From: Brevibacillus reuszeri
GTDB taxonomy: Bacteria; Bacillota; Bacilli; Brevibacillales; Brevibacillaceae
Direction of reading: 5' to 3'
Length of the DNA stretch: 64,000 nt
Assembly (NCBI RefSeq): GCF_002897295.1
Contig: NZ_BEXF01000010.1
Span: 124,001-188,000, forward strand
Position 1 is the stretch's first letter; each line of letters starts with the position of its first letter. Shown one piece after another: positions 27,246 through 36,119 of the stretch. The notes under the pieces are model-generated. The model searched no databases and was not told the DNA's origin. It worked only from the letters and a program-made list of their open reading frames with translations. The position numbers and the translations under genes were made by a program.

Positions 27246-28456
27246 ACTCACAAGCCATGGCTGCAGCGTCCAAACCGCAGGCGCAACCAGTCACACCAAA
27301 TCCCATGCTCATCATAGCCGGAATTATTTTGATTACTTTTACGATGCGTTCGCCGATTACTTCTGTCGGACCGTTAGTTGGCTCCATTCGTGCAGATCTT
27401 GGCTTATCCAATGGAATGTCCGGATTACTCACTACAGTTCCCCTACTGGCTTTTGCCTTGCTCTCGCCTTTGGCACCTAGTATCGGACATCGACTGGGAA
27501 CCGAGCGCACTTTATTTGCCGGTCTGATCACTGTACTTATGGGTATCCTATTGCGGTCAACAGGATTTGTTTTTACCTTGTTCGTCGGAACTGCTTTTAT
27601 CGGCGCGGGAATTGCTATTTGTAACGTGCTTATCCCAGGACTCGTCAAGCAGCGTTTCCCGCAAAAGGCAGGACTATTGACAAGTGTCTACACGACTACG
27701 ATGTCCATGTGCGCTGCTATTGCATCGGGAGTCAGCATCCCACTTGCACAGGGAGCCAATCTCGGTTGGCAAGGCTCACTCGGCTTTTGGGCGATTGTCG
27801 TTATTATCGCCATTTCTGTTTGGCTTCCTCAGCTTCGCGCAGCAGGCAAGACGTCTGCTGCTACAAAAGTGAACACTCCCAAAAAAGGGCTCTGGCGGTC
27901 AGCTCTCGCCTGGCAGGTCACTTTGTTTATGGGACTGCAATCGTTCCTGTTTTATTGCACGATCGCCTGGCTCCCTGCTATTTTGCAGCAGAACGGAATC
28001 AGCTCGACAAACGCCGGTTGGTTGTTATCGCTTGTGCAGGTTATCAGTTTGCCAGCCAGCTTTTTAGCCCCTGTTTTGGCGTCTCGTTTTCGTGATCAAC
28101 GCCTGATGAGCGTAGTAATTGCCCTTTTGTCATTGCTTGGTTGCACCGGATTGCTCATAAATGGAAACATGATTGTACTTGTGCTTTGCCTGATTTTCCT
28201 CGGCTTGGCACAAGGTGCGAGTATTAGCTTGGCCCTTACTTTTATCGTGATCCGTTCCGAAAATGTGCGCGAAGCGGCAGAATTGTCTGGCATGGCACAA
28301 TCGGTTGGCTACTTACTTGCAGCACTCGGCCCGCTTTTCATCGGCTTTGTTTTTGATCTGACACATTCGTGGACACTACCGATCATCACGCTTATGATCG
28401 TAAGCATACTGCTCATCTTTGCCGGAATCGGAGCTGGACGAAATCAAACCGTCTAA
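27242..28456 (+). CDS. MFS transporter, CynX/NimT family
   Basis: This 404-residue protein has 12 predicted membrane segments. It begins LIIAGIILITFTMRSPITSVGPLVGSI, the conserved start of the CynX/NimT (YeaN/YycB) branch of the major facilitator superfamily, which includes E. coli cyanate (CynX) and 2-nitroimidazole (NimT) transporters. The physiological substrate here is unknown. It is coupled to the FadR-type regulator by a 4-base overlap, with SD GGAAGGAAG upstream, and ends at a strong terminator. Confidence 0.88.
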   Translation: MNSQAMAAASKPQAQPVTPNPMLIIAGIILITFTMRSPITSVGPLVGSIRADLGLSNGMSGLLTTVPLLAFALLSPLAPSIGHRLGTERTLFAGLITVLMGILLRSTGFVFTLFVGTAFIGAGIAICNVLIPGLVKQRFPQKAGLLTSVYTTTMSMCAAIASGVSIPLAQGANLGWQGSLGFWAIVVIIAISVWLPQLRAAGKTSAATKVNTPKKGLWRSALAWQVTLFMGLQSFLFYCTIAWLPAILQQNGISSTNAGWLLSLVQVISLPASFLAPVLASRFRDQRLMSVVIALLSLLGCTGLLINGNMIVLVLCLIFLGLAQGASISLALTFIVIRSENVREAAELSGMAQSVGYLLAALGPLFIGFVFDLTHSWTLPIITLMIVSILLIFAGIGAGRNQTV

Positions 28457-28460
28457 ACAG

Positions 28461-28495
28461 AAAAAAGGCGCGCATCATGTGCACGCCTTTTTCTT
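28461..28495. terminator. Bidirectional terminator between convergent genes
   Basis: AAAAAAGGCG-C-GCA and TGC-A-CGCCTTTTT form a hairpin between the MFS gene and the convergent SLH gene, with A and T runs on both sides. Confidence 0.9.
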
Positions 28496-28499
28496 TTAG

Positions 28500-29555
28500 C
28501 TATTCGTCTTTTCCGATCATTTGAAACGTTTTGCCATCACGAGAGGACAGGTAGAAGGTTTTGTCGATGCTTCCTCCCAGCTCTCCCGCGTAATATTGCA
28601 CGGTCATTCTGTATTTGCCATTTCCGATCTTCGCAAAATACATCAGCTCATTAAATCGCGGGAAGCGGATGTAATCATATACCTCGTATTGCATGAATGA
28701 AAAATGTTCACGCAAAAAAGATTCGCTGGCGGGAAGCTTCTTATTTTTCACATAGGTTTGCAGGTCATCAAATCGACGGATTCTCTGCTGGTCCATTACT
28801 TCTCGCACGAACGAAGAAACTGCCTGCGTCATCCCTTTTTTCTCATCATCGGTTACGTTTCCTGGAAAAAGCTCTTCTATTTTATGATCCAAGCGCGTCA
28901 GCAATACGACAGCCTGGGCTCTGCTGATACTTTCCTGCGGGCGAAAGGTTCCATCTGGGTACCCAGCCATAATCCCCATTTTGTAGGCAGGATAGACCGT
29001 CATCACTTGATCTGCATTTGCTATGGACAGATCAGAAAAGAAGACAGACTTGGTTCCGCGATATTTTTCCCCTTCGGATTGGTGTCCCAAAGCCGCCAGG
29101 AGCACACGTGCTGCTTCCAAGCGATTCATCCCTTCCGCTGGTTTTCCGGTCGGCATAATTCCTGCTGCAACCAAGTGACGATATGTTTTCTCAGACCAGC
29201 GCCCTTTTGCCTCTGCTAAATACGTTTCCTGTATAAAGGCGTCAGGCTCATGTCCCGGAAATTTTGGAATAATTCGTTCCACCAGAGTCAGAAACTGTTC
29301 TTGCGTGATTGTTTGCTCTGGTCGGAAGGTCCCATCTGGATAGCCTTGAATCATGCCACTTTTCGCCGCATTCGTGATGTCTTTGGCCGCCCAATGTCCT
29401 TTAACGTCGGTAAAGGAAACAGTAGGTGAAACGCCCCACTCTTCACGCGCATCAGCCTTTGGTAAGCCGCCTGTAGCAATTCCTGTCATAAAAAACGACA
29501 GGGAAAGTGCCAGAGCGGTGGTTTTTTTCCCGATTAGTCGCCATTTCTTCTGCAT
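28500..29555 (-). CDS. Secreted SLH-domain protein
   Basis: This exported cell-surface protein has a signal peptide (ALALSLSFFMTGIATGGLPKADA). Three S-layer homology repeats follow, clearest in FTDVKGHWAAKDI...GYPDGTFRPEQTIT and the third, YKMGIMAGYPDGTFRPQESISRAQA. SLH repeats bind secondary cell wall polymers non-covalently. The last 120 residues form a domain I do not recognise, ending in a segment that may be beta-rich (KYRMTVQYYAGELGG). ATG 29555 has AAAGGTGG 8 bases upstream, better than the GTG four codons earlier. Confidence 0.9.
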   Translation of the reverse strand: MQKKWRLIGKKTTALALSLSFFMTGIATGGLPKADAREEWGVSPTVSFTDVKGHWAAKDITNAAKSGMIQGYPDGTFRPEQTITQEQFLTLVERIIPKFPGHEPDAFIQETYLAEAKGRWSEKTYRHLVAAGIMPTGKPAEGMNRLEAARVLLAALGHQSEGEKYRGTKSVFFSDLSIANADQVMTVYPAYKMGIMAGYPDGTFRPQESISRAQAVVLLTRLDHKIEELFPGNVTDDEKKGMTQAVSSFVREVMDQQRIRRFDDLQTYVKNKKLPASESFLREHFSFMQYEVYDYIRFPRFNELMYFAKIGNGKYRMTVQYYAGELGGSIDKTFYLSSRDGKTFQMIGKDE

Positions 29556-29644
29556 CCCGAGTACCACCTTTCACTACAGCAATTCTATTACTAGGACGCA
29601 GATATTGTCGGAAAAGTTTCAGCATATTTTGCTAAAAATGTTAC

Positions 29645-29695
29645 CAAAAAAAGAACACCCGACCATCCGCACAAGCGATCGGCCGGGTGTTTTCG
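29645..29695 (-). terminator. Terminator after bshC
   Basis: AACACCCG and CGGGTGTT pair around a longer imperfect stem. On the minus strand it is followed by CTTTTTTTGG. It lies about 35 bases past the bshC stop. Confidence 0.85.
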
Positions 29696-29725
29696 CCTAT
29701 TCCATACCTAGTACACTGTACCTGC

Positions 29726-31348
29726 TCATACAAAGAAGAGCTGGTGTGTCCCATCGTGAGCGAATGGCGCTTCCACTAGTCGATCAACGAGGGATAAACC
29801 GTATTTATTGGCATATGGGAAGAAGGACAGCTTGCGTTCCTGCAATCCGCCATCGGGCAGCAAGGAAGCCTCAATCCGTTTAATCCGCACATGCTCCACA
29901 TCCTCTTGCTCTAGCAAGGATCGAACCAAGCGATCTTCTAAAAAGGAGACTTGTTCCTGCAGCATTCTCATATTCTTTTCAGCCAGCCCTCGCAGTCCCC
30001 CATCCAATCGGACAACTTCATCAACAAGTGGCTGATATATTGCTAGCAGCTGTTCGCGCGTAGCTGCAAACTGCTCCTGTAAGGGATGCGGTTCTTGCCT
30101 TGCTTCCCAGTCCCTTTTCCAATCCGCAAAACCGTTCAGTACCTGCTCCAGGGGCAGATCGAGCCCCTCCAGCAGTCTTTGCTGCGCTCCCTCTACCAAG
30201 GTCACAGACATCCGTGGCAGAACGATCGGCATTTGCATGTTGAACAACTCAAATACTTCCCGATAATATGCCCAGTACGATATCTCTCCTGGACCGCCAA
30301 TAAAGGCCAGAGTAGGAAAAAGATGCTCCTGCATGAGTCCGCGTGATACTACATTCGTACTGAAGCGCTCTGGATAGTCTGCAGCAAGCTTCAACAGTTC
30401 TTCTTTGCTGTAGGAAGCCCGCCGGTTAACAAAACGGTCTCCATGACGTTCCAGAAGCAGCCGATCCTGCCCTTCATAAAGAAACAGATTAGCTTGATGT
30501 TCTTCTACCTGCAGCTGTAATGGATAACCTACGGTGGCAATTCGGTCAGCTGCTTTTAACAACAGGTCGGCAACCTGCTCATTTTTCTCAATAACACGCT
30601 CAAATACAGGCCGCTCCAATTCCCTGACAAATGGTAGTGAGGACTCCACAAAAATCAGACCGTGCTTTCCAAACAAGCTGGCCATCAGCCTCGCAAACCA
30701 CTCAGCTACGTTTTGCGAGGAGGCAGCTGTTTGCATGACCAGTTCCCGAATCTCACGAGTCTCACCCGTCTCCGTCTGCCCATGGAAAAAGCTGTCTAGA
30801 AACTGCCTACATGCTTCCTCATCCAAAGGAAGACTGCTCGCAGATACTCGGCCTTTTTTATTTAGCTTCATGCGCTCTTTGTGCAGTCTTGTTTCTCTGT
30901 CGGTCAACCAGTATACATGATCAATTTCATCGATATCATGATCTTCTCCAGCGATCCAAAACACAGGGACAACCTCTGCCTGCAGTTCATTCGAGAGCTT
31001 TTTAGCTGTCTGAATCAAATGAACCGCTTTGTGAATCGTGTAGAGCGGCCCGGTCAATACTCCAGCTTGCTGTCCCCCGATAACAACATACGTATCAGGG
31101 CGTTTCAGCGCTTCGATTCGCTGTAGTGCCTCCTGATGATTACCGATTTTTTGATTAAACGTATATAAGCCCTCCGCCAGCTGTTCCCGATGGGAGTAAG
31201 ACCTGCCTCGAAGATACTCCAACCTGTCCTGGTACGACTGAATATGATAGGGATTATGTGCGAAAAACTGTAGCGCAGAGGCATTTTGCTGCTGGTAATC
31301 CTGTGCCAGCTGATTTGCCAATGGAAGCGCAAGACATTCAACTCTCAT
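29726..31348 (-). CDS. bshC: Bacillithiol biosynthesis cysteine-adding enzyme BshC
   Basis: BshC adds cysteine to glucosaminyl-malate in the last step of bacillithiol synthesis. The 540-residue protein matches the YllA/BshC family: VVIGGQQAGVLTGPLYT, VPVFWIAGEDHDIDEID, GPGEISYWAYY and PIVLPRMSVTLVE, with a long coiled coil towards the C-terminus (about residues 425-475). In B. subtilis yllA is immediately upstream of mraZ; here several genes lie between. SD AAAGGTGAG precedes the ATG. The 5' region contains a repeated non-coding element and a -10-like TATAAT. Confidence 0.94.
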   Translation of the reverse strand: MRVECLALPLANQLAQDYQQQNASALQFFAHNPYHIQSYQDRLEYLRGRSYSHREQLAEGLYTFNQKIGNHQEALQRIEALKRPDTYVVIGGQQAGVLTGPLYTIHKAVHLIQTAKKLSNELQAEVVPVFWIAGEDHDIDEIDHVYWLTDRETRLHKERMKLNKKGRVSASSLPLDEEACRQFLDSFFHGQTETGETREIRELVMQTAASSQNVAEWFARLMASLFGKHGLIFVESSLPFVRELERPVFERVIEKNEQVADLLLKAADRIATVGYPLQLQVEEHQANLFLYEGQDRLLLERHGDRFVNRRASYSKEELLKLAADYPERFSTNVVSRGLMQEHLFPTLAFIGGPGEISYWAYYREVFELFNMQMPIVLPRMSVTLVEGAQQRLLEGLDLPLEQVLNGFADWKRDWEARQEPHPLQEQFAATREQLLAIYQPLVDEVVRLDGGLRGLAEKNMRMLQEQVSFLEDRLVRSLLEQEDVEHVRIKRIEASLLPDGGLQERKLSFFPYANKYGLSLVDRLVEAPFAHDGTHQLFFV

Positions 31349-31373
31349 GCAAGCTCACCTTTCTTAACATCTA

Positions 31374-31422
31374 GGAAAGTTTAACCACTCCACCGTGCGA
31401 AAGCATCCATGCTAAACTTTCC
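31374..31422 (-). repeat. 10-bp inverted repeat in the bshC leader
   Basis: GGAAAGTTTA (31374-31383) pairs perfectly with TAAACTTTCC (31413-31422). On the minus strand the stem ends about 25 bases before the bshC start and has no U-tract, so it is not a simple terminator. It lies downstream of the repeated non-coding element, as a similar stem does in the second copy near 41.2 kb. Confidence 0.55.
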
Positions 31423-31476
31423 GGAAGGCATAACAAGGTGCCTCAGCGTCTGCTTCCGGCATCACTTCGGTAAAAT

Positions 31477-31519
31477 CTTCCGCTAAAACGCGGTCGCTCC
31501 TCGGTGAACAGGCCTCGAT
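31477..31519 (-). repeat. Conserved non-coding element, copy A (upstream of bshC)
   Basis: Read on the minus strand this 43-base segment starts ATCGAGGC and ends AGCGGAAG, with the core GAGGAGCGACCGCG. It matches 41118-41159 (plus strand) at about 37 of 43 positions with one gap. Both copies are intergenic. The core can form CCGC-GTTTTA-GCGG. A TATAAT lies at 31551-31556, about 30 bases upstream on the same strand, so this copy may be transcribed in the bshC leader. Confidence 0.7.
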
Positions 31520-31572
31520 CGAAACTTATTGCGGGCCATGGTCACTGCAAATTATACCATGCTCTACAGCCA

Positions 31573-31606
31573 CAAAAAACAAGACAACCCGCTTTAATGG
31601 GTTGTC
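31573..31606 (-). terminator. Terminator after the Xre-cupin gene
   Basis: GACAACCC (31583-31590) and GGGTTGTC (31599-31606) form a perfect 8-bp stem, followed on the minus strand by TTGTTTTTTG. It is about 22 bases past the stop. Confidence 0.88.
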
Positions 31607-31627
31607 AAAGTGTAGGACAAGCTTTCT

Positions 31628-32185
31628 TTAAAACTGCGGAGGGGTTACAGACCAGATCAAAATGACCTCTTCTTCCCCTGAATTTTCAATCGAATGTGTT
31701 TTACTGCTATCAAACGATATGCTGTCGCCTGTCTCCAGGACGTGCTCCTCATCATTAAATCGAGCAGTCACCGTTCCTTTGATAACAGTAAAGCACTCTT
31801 CACCGTCGGTCTGAACGAACTTATCTACTACCATTTCCCCTGGGGCCAGACGTACTTCAAGCATACCCAGCTTGGCACTGCCTCCCATTGAGAGCAACGA
31901 ATACGTACCTGTCGATTCTGGAAAAACTAGCTGTCTACGCTTTTGCAAGCGAGTCACATGAACCTGTTTCTGGTCAATATCTTCAAAAAAATGAATGATG
32001 GGTGACTCGAGAGCTTTGGTGATTTTCCACAGGGAATCTAGTGAAGGCTGAGAAATTCCTCTCTCCACTTGACTGAGCAACCCTTTGCTTAAACCGGTTT
32101 TGCCAGCCATAATCTCCAGTGTAAAGCCACGCTCTTTCCGAATCATACGAATCTTGTGTCCGATGGTCTCGATGGGAAGTCGCAT
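31628..32185 (-). CDS. Xre family regulator with C-terminal cupin domain
   Basis: Residues about 8-62 form a Cro/Xre helix-turn-helix (IRMIRKERGFTLEIMAGKTGLSKGLLSQVERG). The C-terminal half is a cupin barrel (MLEVRLAPGEMVVDKFVQTDGEECFTVIKG, then TGDSISFDSSKTHSIEN). Such HTH-cupin proteins control small-molecule metabolism or stress genes, with the cupin as sensor. ATG 32185 has AGAAGG 9-10 bases upstream; a TTG three codons earlier overlaps that SD. It lies between DUF3397 and bshC but has its own terminator. Target genes are unknown. Confidence 0.9.
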   Translation of the reverse strand: MRLPIETIGHKIRMIRKERGFTLEIMAGKTGLSKGLLSQVERGISQPSLDSLWKITKALESPIIHFFEDIDQKQVHVTRLQKRRQLVFPESTGTYSLLSMGGSAKLGMLEVRLAPGEMVVDKFVQTDGEECFTVIKGTVTARFNDEEHVLETGDSISFDSSKTHSIENSGEEEVILIWSVTPPQF

Positions 32186-32238
32186 AAGTTCCAACCTTCT
32201 TTCTTATCGGAATAAATACGATATGTATTTCCAGTGCG

Positions 32239-32637
32239 TTACACGACACCCATCGTTTTAATAATTCCGGTCGTAAACAGCACTATATATACAAGTCCAA
32301 ACATGAGAAACGACAAACGCCATGCGGAAAATCCAACCTTTCGCAGGGAGAGCTTCCCTTTCCACTTCACCTGAATCCACCCTAACAACACGATGGTCAC
32401 TAGGAAGAAACTGGTCACCCACCACCAGGCGGACAAAGCCTCTGGCCAGATGAGTCCATACGCGGAAACGGCTGAACGAATCACCAAAAAATTCGTGATA
32501 TTTATCGCCCAACGGCCAGCCAGTCGCTTGTCCCTCTTCCACCCATATAGAATCAGATAGATGAGAGGAAATCCAAGAAACGGCACAACCGTTAACGTAC
32601 CCCATAAATAGGCCCAGATATTAGCCAGCACGGTCAT
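32239..32637 (-). CDS. DUF3397 family membrane protein
   Basis: This 132-residue protein has four hydrophobic segments (YLWGTLTVVPFLGFPLIYLILY, FLVIRSAVSAYGLIW, WWWVTSFFLVTIVLLGW, LSFLMFGLVYIVLFTTGI). Its size, topology and position after a panE-like gene and before bshC match DUF3397 proteins of Bacillaceae. No function is known. Its start overlaps the end of the panE-like gene by four bases (ATGA). Confidence 0.75.
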   Translation of the reverse strand: MTVLANIWAYLWGTLTVVPFLGFPLIYLILYGWKRDKRLAGRWAINITNFLVIRSAVSAYGLIWPEALSAWWWVTSFFLVTIVLLGWIQVKWKGKLSLRKVGFSAWRLSFLMFGLVYIVLFTTGIIKTMGVV

Positions 32638-33599
32638 TTACTGTCGCCTCCCTCCTTCCCCATTCCCATAGCTGACTTCAGGGTGATCACCCGAAGCAGA
32701 GTTTCATGTAATGGAGTTGGAATCCCGGCAACCTTACCTTGTCTCACGATGTAGCCGTTGATTGACTCCACTTCTGTTTGCCTGTGTCGCTTCACATCCT
32801 GCAGCATGGAGGAAAGATTTCGGGAAGTATTTCGGCATATGGTGACAATTTCCTGCCAGTCCGCCTCCTCTATTTTTTGTCCGGCATATTCTGCCACAGT
32901 ACGAGCTTCTTGAAAAAGCTCTTTCATCAGCTTTTCCGTATGCGGATTCTCTAGAAGTGCGCCGTTTGGAATTTCAAAAAGCGCGGTTAACGGATTGATC
33001 AGGGCATTGGCCATTAGCTTACGCCATGCATATGGCTTGATCGATTTTTCGAGTACAGCATATATGCCAATAGACATCGCCCATTCCACAAAAGAACGAA
33101 TGACAGGATCACTGTCCCTCGCGCTCTCCCATGTTCCGACACGTAGAATGCCACTCCCTGTATGCACCACTTCCGTTCCTGACAAGCGTCTTGCCCCTTC
33201 TGTATTGATGGCAAAGAAGCTGCGTTCGTCGGATAGTATTCCATGTAAAAGCTCATGATGGCCCATACCGTTTTGCAGCGCGATGACTCGTGCCGTGCTG
33301 TTTATTAGACGAAGCGCTGGCAATAATGCCGGTAAATCTGTCTGCTTGACGGTTAACAAATACAAGTCCCCTTCAGGCAGTCCCTGTTCAATGGAACAAG
33401 CTCGGACGGGAACGACCGTTTTTCCCCCATCTAGGTGCGTGTAGCTAATCCCGCTTTGCGTCAGCTGATTTGCCTGGAGTGAACTACGTGTGACCACTGT
33501 AACGGTTTGACCAGCGAGTGCCAGCCTTGCCGCATACAGCAACCCTACTGAGCCACCGCCAACCACAACAGTATGAAGTACCTTAGCCTGTGACTGCAT
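32634..33599 (-). CDS. panE: 2-dehydropantoate 2-reductase (PanE/ApbA family)
   Basis: PanE reduces ketopantoate to pantoate with NADPH in pantothenate and CoA synthesis. The N-terminal Rossmann motif is VVVGGGSVGLLYAARL. LITVKQTD-like LLTVKQTDLPALL, ALQNGMGHHELL and AWRKLMANALINPLTALFEIPNG are typical of the ApbA C-terminal domain with its catalytic Lys and Asn. The position matches B. subtilis ylbQ (panE). ATG 33599 has AGGTG 5 bases upstream. The ketopantoate specificity is inferred by family and position; other ApbA-type reductases exist. Confidence 0.85.
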   Translation of the reverse strand: MQSQAKVLHTVVVGGGSVGLLYAARLALAGQTVTVVTRSSLQANQLTQSGISYTHLDGGKTVVPVRACSIEQGLPEGDLYLLTVKQTDLPALLPALRLINSTARVIALQNGMGHHELLHGILSDERSFFAINTEGARRLSGTEVVHTGSGILRVGTWESARDSDPVIRSFVEWAMSIGIYAVLEKSIKPYAWRKLMANALINPLTALFEIPNGALLENPHTEKLMKELFQEARTVAEYAGQKIEEADWQEIVTICRNTSRNLSSMLQDVKRHRQTEVESINGYIVRQGKVAGIPTPLHETLLRVITLKSAMGMGKEGGDSK

Positions 33600-33721
33600 T
33601 TGTTCACCTACATTAATCATTACTTATTTTTAGAATAACAGAGTTTAGGAGATTCTTCAATTGATTGGAACAAAAAAGATCAAAATTATCGAAAAATTAC
33701 TCGTTTTTTGCTCTTATGAAG

Positions 33722-33753
33722 AGAAAAGAGACTGCCACCGATTCGTGACAGTC
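33722..33753 (-). terminator. Terminator after the leucine-degradation operon
   Basis: GACTG-C-CAC and GTG-A-CAGTC form a hairpin 12 bases after the last gene, followed by TCTTTTCTCTT on the minus strand. Confidence 0.75.
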
Positions 33754-33764
33754 TGTGCTGTAAT

Positions 33765-35303
33765 TTAAACAGGATAAACGGGATGCTTTCGATCCGAGAA
33801 AACCTGGCGTTTGCCCTTGTAAACCTCGTAGCGGCCAATCAGCTCCTGGCGCAGATCACTCGGAGGCACAATCCCATCTACAATCAGGTTGGAGGCGAGC
33901 AAATACAGATCGATGTCTTCCTGGTACTCCTTGCGCTTCTCAGCGATGAAGGCCTGGCGCTCCTGCGGGTCTTCGATCGCTTGGATCTTATTGCTGTAGA
34001 CGGCATTGATCGCAGCCTCAGGTCCCATTACCGCGATTTGCGCATTCGGAAGAGCGAGGCATGCATCCGGTTCAAATGCCGAGCTTGCCATTGCATACAG
34101 ACCTGCACCGTATGCCTTTCGCACGATGACTGAAATTTTTGGCACTGTCGCTTCTGCCATAGCTGATATCATCTTGGCACCGTGACGAATGATTCCCGCA
34201 CGCTCTACTGCTGTACCGATCATGAAGCCAGGCACGTCAGCGAGGAACAGCAGCGGTATTTGAAACGCATCGCACAGGGTAATGAAGCGAGCTGCCTTGT
34301 CTGCAGAATCGACGAACAGTACTCCACCTTTGACCCGCGGCTGATTGGCGATAATCCCCACCGGTTTGCCGTCCAGCCGTGCCAGCCCAGTAACCAGCTC
34401 TTGAGCGAACAGCTTTTTGATTTCAAAAAAGGAGTCGGCGTCGACCAAAGCCGTAATCAAATCGTGCATGTTAAAAGCAGCGTTCTGATTATCCGGTACA
34501 ATACTTGTAATTTCCTTGGCTGTCTCACTTGGTGCCTTTGCAGGGGCCAAAGGCGGCTCGCTTGTATAGTTCGCTGGGAAGTAGCTAAGGTAGGTACGTG
34601 CTGACTGAATTGCTTCTTCTTCGTTTGCAGCAAGCACGTCACCGCATCCACTGACAGAGCAATGCATCCGTGCACCGCCCAGCTCCTCCAGGGTCACTTT
34701 TTCACCGATGACCATTTCCGCCATACGAGGTGATCCCAAGTACATGCTGGCGTTTTTCTCTACCATGATCACGATGTCACAAAAAGCAGGAATGTACGCT
34801 CCGCCTGCAGCAGATGGGCCAAACAAGATGCACACCTGTGGAATTTTCCCTGAGAGCTTCACCTGATTGTAAAAGATGCGTCCTGCCCCTCTGCGTCCTG
34901 GGAACATTTCTAACTGATCCGTAATACGCGCTCCTGCGGAGTCAACCAGATAAATGAGCGGGACGCGCATTTTTTCAGCAGTTTCCTGAATCCGAATGAT
35001 CTTTTCAACGGTTCGTGATCCCCAAGAGCCTGCTTTTACAGTCGAGTCATTCGCCATTACGCAAACGGTTTGGCCGTTGACTTTACCGATCGCTGTCACG
35101 ACACCATCGGCAGGTAGATCGCCCGCCATGACATTTGCAAATAGACCATCTTCTACCATGAACTCGTCATCAAACAGCATTTTCAGTCGATCACGCACAA
35201 AAAGCTTGTTTTGCTCTTTCAGCTTTTCGTGATATTTGGCTTCGCCCCCCTGTTCGACCTTGGCGATTTTCTCTCGTAGTGTCTCTTCCAGCTGCTTATT
35301 CAT
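33765..35303 (-). CDS. yngE: Acyl-CoA carboxylase carboxyltransferase subunit (YngE type, methylcrotonyl-CoA carboxylase beta)
   Basis: This is the carboxyltransferase subunit of a biotin-dependent acyl-CoA carboxylase. The 512-residue crotonase-like fold contains RDRLKMLFDDEFMVEDGLF, YLVDSAGARITDQLEMFPG, GPSAAGGAYIPAFCDI and RKAYGAGLYAMAS. Together with the separate biotin carboxylase and biotin carrier genes in the same operon, and the following hydratase and HMG-CoA lyase, it most probably carboxylates 3-methylcrotonyl-CoA in leucine breakdown. Propionyl-CoA is the main alternative. It is the last gene of the operon. SD GGGGAGG precedes the ATG. Confidence 0.9.
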   Translation of the reverse strand: MNKQLEETLREKIAKVEQGGEAKYHEKLKEQNKLFVRDRLKMLFDDEFMVEDGLFANVMAGDLPADGVVTAIGKVNGQTVCVMANDSTVKAGSWGSRTVEKIIRIQETAEKMRVPLIYLVDSAGARITDQLEMFPGRRGAGRIFYNQVKLSGKIPQVCILFGPSAAGGAYIPAFCDIVIMVEKNASMYLGSPRMAEMVIGEKVTLEELGGARMHCSVSGCGDVLAANEEEAIQSARTYLSYFPANYTSEPPLAPAKAPSETAKEITSIVPDNQNAAFNMHDLITALVDADSFFEIKKLFAQELVTGLARLDGKPVGIIANQPRVKGGVLFVDSADKAARFITLCDAFQIPLLFLADVPGFMIGTAVERAGIIRHGAKMISAMAEATVPKISVIVRKAYGAGLYAMASSAFEPDACLALPNAQIAVMGPEAAINAVYSNKIQAIEDPQERQAFIAEKRKEYQEDIDLYLLASNLIVDGIVPPSDLRQELIGRYEVYKGKRQVFSDRKHPVYPV

Positions 35304-35317
35304 CGGCGACCTCCCCT

Positions 35318-36091
35318 TTACTCTCCGCGATATACCGGCTTTCTTTTTTCTTGAAATGCTTGCAAGCCTTCCAGGCGATCCTTCGTTGGTACGAGCAACT
35401 GATAGGCGTTGCTCTCCACCTGCAGTCCAGATGCCAAATCAACTTCCATTCCACAATCAATCGCAAACTTCGCCTGTGCGAGAGCCAGCGGTGCATTAGC
35501 AGAAATATCATGTGCCATCTGAAGCGCTGTTTCCATCAGCACATCTGGGGAAACGACCCGATTGACCAACCCAATGGCCAAAGCTTCATCAGGCTTCACA
35601 CGCCTGGCTGTAAAGATCAGCTCCTTGGCGATCCCTTTTCCAACAAGACGTGGGAGCCTCTGTGTCCCTCCTGCACCGGGGATGATCCCCAAGGCAGTTT
35701 CCGTCAGCCCCATTTGAGCAGAATCGCTCATCACACGTATGTCGCAAGCCAGTGCCAGCTCGGTACCGCCGCCCAAAGCCAAGCCATTGATCGCTGCTAT
35801 GATGGGCTTCGGCAATTTTTCCAGCTCGGTAAACGTATCGCGAATGGTTTTAATGTATTGCTGAACCTGCTCCTGCGGCATCGTCCGGCGTTCCTTCAGA
35901 TCTGCCCCTGAACAAAACGCTTTGTCACCTGCTCCTGTCACAATGACCACCCGGATTTCATTGTCCAGAGCGATCTCACTGATCAAGCTCCGCAAAGTGA
36001 TCAGGGTCTCCAAGTTGAGGCAGTTGAACACATCAGGCCGATCAAGAGTAAGTACGCCAATCAAGCCTTCTTTATGCAAAGAAACTGTCAT
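35318..36091 (-). CDS. yngF: Enoyl-CoA hydratase family protein (YngF, methylglutaconyl-CoA hydratase)
   Basis: This 257-residue crotonase has the oxyanion-hole motifs KAFCSGADLKER and INGLALGGGTELALACDIR, with the catalytic region ALGIIPGAGGTQRLPRLVG carrying the second Glu position. Its place between the HMG-CoA lyase and carboxyltransferase genes, as in B. subtilis yngF, points to hydration of 3-methylglutaconyl-CoA to HMG-CoA. Substrate specificity is inferred from context. SD GAGGGAAG lies upstream. Confidence 0.88.
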   Translation of the reverse strand: MTVSLHKEGLIGVLTLDRPDVFNCLNLETLITLRSLISEIALDNEIRVVIVTGAGDKAFCSGADLKERRTMPQEQVQQYIKTIRDTFTELEKLPKPIIAAINGLALGGGTELALACDIRVMSDSAQMGLTETALGIIPGAGGTQRLPRLVGKGIAKELIFTARRVKPDEALAIGLVNRVVSPDVLMETALQMAHDISANAPLALAQAKFAIDCGMEVDLASGLQVESNAYQLLVPTKDRLEGLQAFQEKRKPVYRGE

Positions 36092-36119
36092 GCCGCTTCC
36101 CTCCAGGATAAATTCGCTA

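Noticed and set aside
31477..31519. T-box leader upstream of bshC
   Set aside because: The ACCGCG core is T-box-like, but there is no specifier loop, AGGGTGG box or terminator/antiterminator pair, and the second copy is not upstream of any gene on its strand.
35279..35911. Plus-strand frame opposite yngF (210 codons)
   Set aside because: Antisense to a crotonase gene with full motifs; no SD or recognisable domain.
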